Assembly (NCBI GenBank): GCA_027596035.1
Contig: JADGJA010000555.1
Span: 1-15,227, forward strand
From: Thoreauomyces humboldtii
Taxonomy: Eukaryota; Chytridiomycota; Chytridiomycetes; Spizellomycetales; Powellomycetaceae
Direction of reading: 5' to 3'
Length of the DNA: 15,227 nt
The stretch's first letter is position 1. Every line of letters begins with the position of its first letter. A program made the position numbers and the translations under genes. The notes beneath the pieces are model-generated. The model was not told the origin of the DNA, did not search any database, and saw nothing but the letters and a program-made list of their open reading frames with translations. This document shows positions 8,550-15,227 of the stretch, in pieces.

Positions 8550-10911
8550 ATGCCACCTGCCTTCGTGACGAGGGTCGCTGCTTGGAATGCTCACAACAAG
8601 TTGAAGAATGCGTAAGTCTTTGTGTTCGACGACCGTAATCACTTCCTTCGGTCTCTCCTGACACCTCCATCTCATCCTGGTCCCGCCCCGTCAAGGCAGC
8701 GAAAGGGCCTTCTGGAATCCAAGGACTCCATCCTGGCGTCCGCAGAGCTCCTCGCATCAGCATCTCCCCGGAACTCCGTCCACGGCGGGACTCCCTCCTC
8801 ACCCTTCCACGATGCTTCCTCGTCGGTCCACCCTCCACCCGTCGACTTCCTTCCTCCGCTCCCGTCTCATCTCGCCTTCCAGATCCTCGCCTTCCTGTCC
8901 CTATCCGAGCTGGTTCGAAGCATCGGTGTGTGTCGCGCTTGGAGGAGAGAGTGCAGCAGCGGATTGCTGTGGAGTCGCTTCTGCGTGATGGACGACGTGG
9001 ATCTGGGACCGGGGGTGGAGCATCTCTTGGAGGAACGGTGTGGGGGAGATCCCGGGTTGTTCTGGAAGGAGGTCTATCGGGATTGGATGGTGAGGAAACG
9101 AAACTGGGAAAAGGGAAGATACGTCCTGTTGACCGTTCCGATGGTCGATGTTCGTGACTCGATAAACAGGTGGGTCACAGAAGGCGGTGTGTAAGAAACG
9201 GTTCATCGTAAGGCCAGACTCGATCTGACGTTAGGGCCCGTCCCTGTCCTTGCCTCGAGTAGTTTCTGGTTCGACAGCGACAGGATCCTTCTCGGAAGTC
9301 GTCGACATCGTCTCGCTCTGTTCCACATCACATCACCGTCCAGCTGGGCCCATCTCGCATCCCGACCAGATCCCCGGCCGCTGGTCCCGGATGTATCCTT
9401 CGAAGCCATGCACCACGTCCCCATCATGGCCCTCGGTCTCCCGACCACGGCAGCAGGTTCCCACCTCCTGGCCAGCGTCGACGGTGGTGGGACCCTGGTG
9501 GTGTGGAACATCTTCTCGGGAGCCGTCATAGCCAGCGTTGCGGATGCTCACGACGGTGGGATCTCGGGGTGCGCTATCACGGACGGCGGAAAGCGAGTCG
9601 TGACCGTCGGGTTCGACAGGGTGTTGAGGGTCCATGAACTCAAGTTGAGTGAACCTGTCGTTCCTTCGATCTCCGCCGACCTGGACGTTCTGCAACCACT
9701 CCAGAGGAAGGACACCTGGAAGAAATCAGGACGGAGAGGATCGACTCGAAGCACAGCTTCCGAACAGATCAAGGGCACTCTGGATCGCAGCGAATCCGAG
9801 AAGATCAAGAGTCGACGAGGATCAACGAAGCCCGAGATACATCGAACCAGTTCCCTTCCAGCCGACACTAGAACACCTCGAAAACGACCCATGTCCACCT
9901 CCTCGACTCCCGCACCCCTCTCACCAACAGCGACCGCTTCCGCGTCGGCGCTCAAACACCGTCTGAAAGCTCGATTGGAGAAGCTACGACTTCCCCGCGT
10001 TCCCTTGCCGACGGACGCTTTCTCACCGACGTCGTCGACGGCCACCGCCGTCGACCAGCCTGTTCCGTCCACCTACGAGCTGACATGCACGCACGCACTC
10101 AAGGGACACTCGGGGGACATCTTCACGATGGTCGTGATGCGGGACGAGAACATGGTCGTGACGGGTAGCATGGATCACACGATCAAGGTGTGGGATCTGG
10201 AACGACGGTCCGTGGTCCGCAACATGCGTGGTCACACGGATTCGGTGACGAGCCTGTGCGCCATCGACGACTTTGTCTTCAGTTCCTCTCTGGATAAGAC
10301 CATTCGACGTATGTTTCGCTTCGCTTTTTGAGAGAATGTCTTTGCATGGATACATAGCGTTCGGAAATTGACGAAAGCGATACGCGCGTTTGGTGTGTGT
10401 TAGAATGGGATCCGATCGGCGGTCGATGCGTCCAAACCCTTCTGGGACACTCCAAATGGGTCAAGACGCTCGCCGTAGACGACCGGGTTCTGGTCAGTGG
10501 GGGATGGGATGAGACGGTTCTTGGTAAGGAAATCCATCAAGCATCAAAGTTTCCCGGAAGCACGCTGAACAAGAGGCTGATGTTTTCGTTTCTTTGACTC
10601 CAGTGTGGGATTGGCGAACGGGGACACTGCTTCATTCGTTTCCCATCAACCACGGACCCATCGTCGGACTCCAGTTTGATGTCTCCCGCATCGCGGTCGT
10701 CTGTAGAGGCGAGGGATGGGGACATCAGATCAGCATCCTGGAGTTCGGGAGTCAGCGAGTCGGGGCTCCTGAGGCGATCACGGACGACGTCGTGGTTGAC
10801 GGAGCTGTCGACGGAGATGGACTTCGAGATGAGAATGATAGGACTTTGGAATTGGAAGAGCCTAGGGAACTGCAGTCGATGGGCAAGAATGGAAAGGCTT
10901 ACCACGTCTGA
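8550..10911 (+). CDS. F-box/WD40-repeat protein, SCF substrate adaptor (Cdc4/Fbw7-like layout)
   Basis: Five exons (8550-8611, 8696-9169, 9263-10308, 10404-10523, 10604-10911) give 669 residues with matching phases throughout. An F-box lies near residues 74-118 (LPSHLAFQILAFLSLSELV then CRAWRREC). A linker with the KRNWEKGRY motif typical of F-box/WD40 proteins follows. WD repeats start near 180; several are clear, for example SMDHTIKVWDLE, SLDKTIRQWDP and WDETVLVWDW, the last two completed only by splicing. A basic Ser/Thr/Pro-rich insert of about 135 residues (roughly 311-448) interrupts the propeller. The class bridges Skp1 to phosphorylated substrates. The insert and degenerate early blades make exact orthology uncertain. 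The second intron is set at 9170-9262 because the alternative (9187-9234) leaves a branch point too close to its acceptor. The downstream neighbour is convergent. Confidence 0.9.
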
Positions 10912-11424
10912 TCTTCTGACGGGCGTTTGTTTACGGAGCTTTTGTGCAGCTGGAACTTGATATGAAATTCACTACTATGCCATTCGGAGTACAGCCCCGC
11001 AGTCTTATCTGAGCTTGGGGAGAGGTGGAAAGTACGACGCAATCGTGTAGGGTTCGGACTTCGTCTTAGCTTCGTATTGACGTCTTAGATGTACGTGCTG
11101 CGAGCAGACAGCTGTACCTCTAACAGAGCTCACTCTATCGCTTTTTATCCAAACTGGTGGGGAAGCTGTATCTGCTTACTGTTGCCCTCGTTTGTTTCAG
11201 AGAGGTCGTAGATTTCTTTGCGTCTGTTTAGTGGGGTGAGCGGGTGACTAACCAGACGCAAAGAAAACTACCACGTCCCTGAAACAAACGAGGGCGATAG
11301 TAAGCGGAGACAGCTTCCCAGCTTGGATAAAAGCGACAGTGTGAGTTCTGATCCCGGTCCAGCTGTTTGCGCAAGGATTTTCGCCGTTGCCAGGTGATAT
11401 ACCCCGCCAAAGATACCTTTGCGT
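10912..11424. other. Convergent intergenic region holding a long hairpin
   Basis: Between the F-box/WD40 stop and the stop of the minus-strand gene at 11425. It contains no gene. Its main content is the inverted repeat at 11104-11370. An AATAAA on the plus strand at 11444-11449 lies just beyond, inside the end of the opposing frame. Confidence 0.7.
11104..11370. repeat. Long imperfect inverted repeat (arms about 125 bp, 14-base loop)
   Basis: The left arm is 11104-11232 and the right arm 11247-11370. Aligned by hand, about 105 of 124 positions match, with one 1-base and one 4-base gap. Longest perfect core: CCCTCGTTTGTTTCAG against its complement. The outer ends match as GCAGACAGCTG and GCAAACAGCTG. 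It would fold as one long stem. Candidates are a non-autonomous DNA element of MITE type or a hairpin RNA locus. I see no clear target-site duplication. Confidence 0.9.
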
Positions 11425-11898
11425 TCATAGTTCAATATTAAAAAATAAAAGATTCATAACAGCGTCAGAGGTGTATGGCGGGGGATTCTCGAAAGGAACA
11501 GGCGCGCTTACGGAACCTACGGCTGCGATGTTCGCGGCGACCTTTAATCCGGACCCGATGAGACCGGTCTTGTTGGATGTCGGTCTGCGTATGATCCTGA
11601 CCAGAGATCTGATGTACAGTTCCTGCGGCGCGTTCCTCGCAGTCCAATCGGCCATCCAAGCCTCGTGCTCGCCCGGTGCCTCCGCTGTCCGCATCTGCGC
11701 GAGCGCTTGGAGCGCGGAGGCGGTGTCCGAGCTGGACAGCTTCTTCCAGTCGATCTGTCGGGCGATCTGTCGGGCGGTTCCGATAGAGGTGGGCAGTACC
11801 TTTGAAGGCTTTGAGTGTTTCGTTTCTGCCGCCTGAGAACTGGCATCGTGTTGCTGCGGATTACCCTGCTCGTGTTGTTGCTGAAGGTGACTGGCCAT
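11425..11898 (-). CDS. Small uncharacterised protein, 157 residues
   Basis: The start context is good (ACAACAATGG on the minus strand). The protein opens with a Gln/His-rich disordered stretch, MASHLQQQHEQGNPQQHDA, then has a helical middle (ARQIARQIDWKKLSSSDTA, then ALQALAQMRT) and a Gly/Ala segment near residues 116-131. No known domain is recognisable and there is no signal peptide. The last dozen residues are read from very AT-rich sequence (NLLFFNIEL), so the annotated C-terminus may be an unspliced read-through or a decayed end. Its 3' side faces the long hairpin and the convergent F-box/WD40 gene. It could be a genuine lineage-specific gene or the 5' exon of a longer one. Confidence 0.55.
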   Translation of the reverse strand: MASHLQQQHEQGNPQQHDASSQAAETKHSKPSKVLPTSIGTARQIARQIDWKKLSSSDTASALQALAQMRTAEAPGEHEAWMADWTARNAPQELYIRSLVRIIRRPTSNKTGLIGSGLKVAANIAAVGSVSAPVPFENPPPYTSDAVMNLLFFNIEL

Positions 11899-12772
11899 TG
11901 TTGTGTGTGCTTTGGGGGTGCGAGTCCGTCAACAGGGACTGGCTTGAGGAGAGACGAGCTTTACAAGAAGCTGCTGAAACGTGGCACGGCCGCACCGTTT
12001 CTGGGCGTCTCCTCCTGCGGTACTCCGGCATGGCTGGCTTACAAAACTCCTTCCGAGATCTTCGTCTCCTTGCGGGGGTGTTGAAGGCTGGGGGGGCGTT
12101 TACCGGTAGTGACTCTTTGATTGGGTTGGCAGCGGCAGACGGAGCGGCAGGCATCCGCAGAGCGCCAAGGCTTTCCCATGAGTCACACACAGAACAAATT
12201 CAAATAAGGTTCGTTCGCGGTTGGCCTCATTAAATTTTATGCCGCTAGACTCCATGAATGTCCGCCAGCCGTGGGGGCATCGACGAGTTGTTACAGGTAC
12301 ACAATGTACCTTTTTACTTCACGATCGGTCCCACAGTGCAGTGCATGCTTTCGTGTGCGGTACTGTACTGTACATGTACACAGTTCAGTATTTTCTACAA
12401 GGGTGAAACAAAGTTCCATTGTTACACGGCACAGCGGATCGTGAAAAGTGTTTTCGCTGAAGAACCTACCTGTACTTGACGACCTCCCTCGATTCCCTCC
12501 TTCCCATTTCTCTTGACACCACCAAGTTTTGTTCTTGTTCTTGTTCTCTCTCTCTCTCTCCCCTCATATCATATAGCATCTAGTTTCTCTTCTTCTTTCC
12601 TTTCCTCCATTGTTGCCTCCACTCTTTCCCGTCCGTCCTGTATGGGTTGTTCCCTCCGTCCTGCCACGTTCTCCACATTCCTTTGTCGTGCCTGATACAA
12701 GTACTCATCTTGTACTCTCTCTACACTCAGCTTCCACAACTAGTCCCGTCAGTCCGTCCGCACATCTCAGCA
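11899..12772. other. Divergent promoter region of the 11425-11898 and 12773 genes
   Basis: No convincing gene. It contains a cluster of GTAC-rich short palindromes at about 12296-12382 and a long pyrimidine-rich leader before the 12773 start. CATATCATATAG at about 12565-12576 is TATA-like. Overlapping frames near 11802-12233 are shadows or chance. Confidence 0.5.
12529..12560 (+). repeat. Pyrimidine microsatellite: three TTGTTC units then seven TC
   Basis: Simple repeat in the leader or core promoter of the nuclease-like gene, about 215 bases before its ATG. CT-rich tracts near transcription starts are common in fungal promoters, so it may mark the start-site region. Confidence 0.85.
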
Positions 12773-13810
12773 ATGTCTCAAGCAAAACTTTCCAAGGACT
12801 TGCACAGAATCGTCAACGAATGGTCTCCAGAACAACGCACAGAAGAAATGGCGAAAAGCAACCTCCTCGCGCGCATCTTGAGTTTGACAGGTCTGGACAA
12901 GCCCTACAGCGTAGCGATCACGGCCGCCACCGGCATTGAGATCCTCACGGTCACCGGGGTCGACGTCGAGAAGGCCATGCGGCTCTGGCACATATCGAAA
13001 AAGTACCAGTGGAACCTGGATGGGCAGAACAAATCACGCGAGATCAAGCCGACGCCAACGTTTCTCGAGCAGATACGACGCTACGACGAGTTCTTTGACA
13101 CAGGGAGCGAAGCGATGTGCAGGAGCAGGGTCGACGTCTTCCTAGCCGAGGCGTTGTTCCACCACGGCGGCGCCAGCGCCAGCGCCAGCGCCGGAGCCGG
13201 AGCCGAAGCTGCTGCACTCAAGTGCTACGGGGAGGTGGAGTTCTCCATGTCCTCTTTCGACAAAAAGCTGAGGCTGTCTGGTCGCGGTGAGTATACCATC
13301 GCTTGGGGCGACAGCTCGTCGGCACGGGCTCGCAATGTGTCCCTCATCGTGGAAGCGAAGACCATGGCACGCGGTGTCTCGAACCGCGACGACCTCATCC
13401 AAGTCATGACATACATGGCAATCGCTCACAAAGAGCGCCTCACGGCCAAAAAGGTCAATCCGGGAGTCTTTGGCATAATCACGAGCTCGATCGAATGGGT
13501 GTTCCTCAGGATCGACAACGAAGGCATCCCGTCCAGGACCAAGGCCTACACGGTTGTTGGGGATCTCCAAGAAATCGTGCGCCATCTTGCCTTTGTCATG
13601 GCTGCTGCCATGTCGTCGTCACCTACGACGTCGCCGGTCTATTCGATGGATGATCTGGCGATGGGAGGACGGCTCGGCGGTTTGAGCAGCATCCCCAACT
13701 TTACCGTGGCGATGCCCGGGGCCATTCCCGAGGAGACCGACGTCGGCAACTTGGCCGACCCGATGGTCGTCGTAAGGGATGACGGCGAAGACGAGGGCGG
13801 GAAATCTTGA
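12773..13810 (+). CDS. PD-(D/E)XK nuclease-like domain protein, 345 residues
   Basis: Continuous frame. The ATG at 12773 (CAGCAATGTC) is preferred over one at 12647 that would translate a CT-rich leader. The C-terminal half has the motif order of the PD-(D/E)XK fold: an acidic residue after a Gly-Arg turn (GRGEYTIAWG, Glu173), then VSLIVEAK with Glu194 and Lys196, then a helix with Gln210 (DLIQVMTYMAIAH), then strands (FGIITSSIEWVFLRID). Related fungal proteins of unknown role share this arrangement, and similar domains occur in Crinkler-type effectors. The N-terminal half is helical and unassigned. A GCC/AGC repeat encodes an Ala-Ser/Gly run near 134-145. No signal peptide or membrane segment. 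The C-terminal 40 residues are acidic and probably disordered. Nuclease activity is inferred from motifs only. Confidence 0.82.
   Translation: MSQAKLSKDLHRIVNEWSPEQRTEEMAKSNLLARILSLTGLDKPYSVAITAATGIEILTVTGVDVEKAMRLWHISKKYQWNLDGQNKSREIKPTPTFLEQIRRYDEFFDTGSEAMCRSRVDVFLAEALFHHGGASASASAGAGAEAAALKCYGEVEFSMSSFDKKLRLSGRGEYTIAWGDSSSARARNVSLIVEAKTMARGVSNRDDLIQVMTYMAIAHKERLTAKKVNPGVFGIITSSIEWVFLRIDNEGIPSRTKAYTVVGDLQEIVRHLAFVMAAAMSSSPTTSPVYSMDDLAMGGRLGGLSSIPNFTVAMPGAIPEETDVGNLADPMVVVRDDGEDEGGKS
13172..13206 (+). repeat. In-frame hexanucleotide repeat encoding Ala-Ser and Ala-Gly
   Basis: Imperfect tandem GCCAGC units passing into GCCGGA units. They encode alternating Ala-Ser then Ala-Gly, inserted before the predicted catalytic strands of the 12773 gene. 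Unit length keeps the frame whatever the copy number, so length polymorphism between strains would be tolerated. Confidence 0.85.
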
Positions 13811-14877
13811 GCTCGTTGTTTTTTGGTTTTTTTTTTTGCGGTTTTGCTGGCCCAGTACAAACGAATATTGCTGGTGATTTGGTGTGGCCTGATTCCAAGA
13901 GAATCGTCAAAGGACGGTCAACGGAGAGACCCTCCATGCTTACTGACTCTATTCGAGGAGAGTGCGAAAAGAACGGGAACGCCGATGTTCTATTGTCGGT
14001 AACGATGGGAACTTTGCTCAGTTTAGGGGGACATCATGTGCGTAGGCCATCGAGATCCCCTTGCTCGCGTAAAGGTTCCCGACCGATCGCTTCCACTCTT
14101 GAGCTTGCCGACTGGCCGACGACTTGCATACCACCGAGAGGTTCTTCTCACATCAGCAATCGGCTCTCACCTTTCTCATGAAATCGCGGCCTTGCTGACC
14201 TTTATTTGACAGCGACGAGGTGGAAGCACGCCCGGAAGCACGCAAGAGACCTGGCTTTCATTGGTAGGATATCGTCGGACATGTGTGAAGGGGGCGCCGC
14301 ATGTGGATCAGTGGGTTGATTGTCACAAGAAGCACATCTTCTTCACACGGCACCTTGGTTCGGAAGGGTGTTTGAGACCTACATATGCCCCAACTTCGAG
14401 CTTTTACTGAACCCGCACTGGTGACTCGCGCGAATAGCAGGTGGAAAGAGTTCCGCCGTCGGACAAGGAACCTCCAGCTTTCCCTGCTGCGAAGATGGAA
14501 AACTGCCGCGATCCCTGAGGAGGTACCCGACGGGTGGGGCCAGACAGTCCTCGGCTTCTCCTCCAAATCGCCATCACAAAAGGCACTGCCTCCGCCCCCA
14601 TCCCATAGATCGCTCTATAAACCCCGGACTCTCCCTCAAGTTCCCTGCGAACCTCCCTTCCGTCCATACGTGCCGACCGTCCGGTGCAAAAAAAGAAATC
14701 ACGCAAGATCACGGACTTCTTAAAGAATTAAACAGGGAAATCCCAACTCCTTCAGCATTTAATGGGCCCCGTTCGTGCTAATTAAAACCCACCAATTACA
14801 TCCCATGCCTTCTTTCCGTGCCCATCCATGCAAAAGAGTTCCACATGTCACATACAGTAGCTGCATGCGAGAGATGG
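13811..14877. other. Intergenic region without a supportable gene
   Basis: It begins with an 11-base T run (13827-13837) just after the nuclease-like gene. Open frames on both strands (for example 14385-14723) overlap and lack domains or sensible composition. TATAAA at 14616-14621 and an AT-rich stretch near 14720-14800 are possible promoter parts. Confidence 0.5.
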
Positions 14878-14885
14878 TATAAAAG
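14878..14885 (+). promoter_or_regulatory. TATA box of the right-edge gene
   Basis: TATAAAAG, a full consensus match. The next ATG is at 14953, about 70 bases downstream, leaving room for a start site and short leader. It is the strongest TATA-like element in the window. Confidence 0.6.
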
Positions 14886-14952
14886 ACCAGTAGCGTACCC
14901 TTCCACGCTCTTCGGATCACGGTTTGTTTGTCATCTCGTCTTCTCGGTCAAA

Positions 14953-15227
14953 ATGGTGCAGATACTTTCGGCAGCCATATCGGCGGCGACATACGATCAG
15001 CGAAGCGAGACGAACCTGCGTATCTTTCACGTCCTCATCGACCTGTCGTCAACCATCAACGCAAGGACCTCCCACCATCCCTCACTCCGACATCACGGGT
15101 TCTCACCGCCCGAACTCTTTTTTTTTTTTTTTATAAGGTGATGTCCGAGATCTACACGGTCCCCAACGACGGCTCGCCCGCACGCGTCGCCGCAGAGTCC
15201 ACCTTCCAACACCACATCGTCGTGTAC
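14953..15227 (+). CDS. 5' end of an unidentified gene running off the window (partial)
   Basis: The first ATG after the TATA box is 14953 (AAAATGG context). Its frame meets a stop near 15139, so an intron is likely. A 15-base T run (15118-15132) followed by TATAAG looks like an acceptor ending at 15137. The frame after it, VMSEIYTVPNDGSPARV onward, stays open to the window end. The donor cannot be fixed; 15020 (GTATCT) and 15031 (GTCCTC) are options, and only the latter keeps this frame. Alternatively translation starts at ATG 15141. The short peptide has a tyrosine, VPND, then QHH spacing, faintly like the N-terminus of LaeA-type fungal methyltransferases; that is a guess. Confidence 0.4.

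Noticed and set aside
9187..9234. Alternative 48-bp intron in the F-box/WD40 gene
   Set aside because: In phase, but the only good branch sequence (CTGAC, about 9225) would be a few bases from the acceptor; the 9170-9262 intron has normal length and branch spacing.
13287..13292. Perfect GTGAGT donor consensus inside the nuclease-like gene
   Set aside because: It falls on the codons for Gly-Glu-Tyr of the predicted catalytic motif, and the frame continues through conserved-looking strands, so splicing here would destroy the domain.
14258..14723. Overlapping 102- to 112-codon frames on both strands
   Set aside because: No domain, Arg/Pro/Ser-rich, mutually overlapping and without promoter or intron support.
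1..15227. tRNA, rRNA, CRISPR array or bacterial-type operon
   Set aside because: No cloverleaf with a proper B-box outside coding exons, no regularly spaced repeats, and clear spliceosomal introns.

Overview
The window is nuclear DNA from a fungus. It carries a complete Mgm1-type mitochondrial dynamin, an F-box/WD40 protein of the Cdc4/Fbw7 layout, and short introns (62, 75, 80, 84, 93 and 95 bp) with GT...AG ends. The gene density and GC-rich exons fit a basidiomycete or an early-diverging fungus. I cannot place it more precisely from the sequence. I found no tRNA, rRNA or bacterial operon signals.

Layout, left to right: (1) 63-2917 (+), the inner-membrane fusion GTPase Mgm1, three exons. 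(2) 2848-3195, copy A of a duplicated block spanning the Mgm1 3' end, its 3' flank and a truncated start of the gene now at 6077. (3) About 3196-5920, an intervening segment with a GC-rich non-coding stretch and an intronless F-box-like gene on the minus strand (4115-5809). (4) 5924-6112, copy B of the block: a decayed Mgm1 tail followed by the true start of an uncharacterised gene (6077-7066, +). (5) 7067-8549, mostly non-coding, with one doubtful small minus-strand ORF. (6) 8550-10911 (+), an F-box/WD40 gene of five exons. (7) 11104-11370, a near-perfect long inverted repeat between two convergent genes. (8) 11425-11898 (-), a small unknown protein. (9) 12773-13810 (+), a protein with a PD-(D/E)XK-nuclease-like motif set. 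(10) 13811-14877, no supportable gene, then a TATA box and the 5' end of a gene that leaves the window.

The genes do not form one pathway. Mgm1 is mitochondrial. The two F-box proteins are candidate SCF ubiquitin-ligase adaptors. The nuclease-like protein and three others have no assigned role. The most informative structure is the rearrangement: an Mgm1-to-downstream-gene junction is present twice and flanks the 2.7-kb segment with the F-box gene, so Mgm1 and the 6077 gene were probably once direct neighbours. The second notable structure is the 267-bp hairpin, a candidate MITE or double-stranded RNA source.
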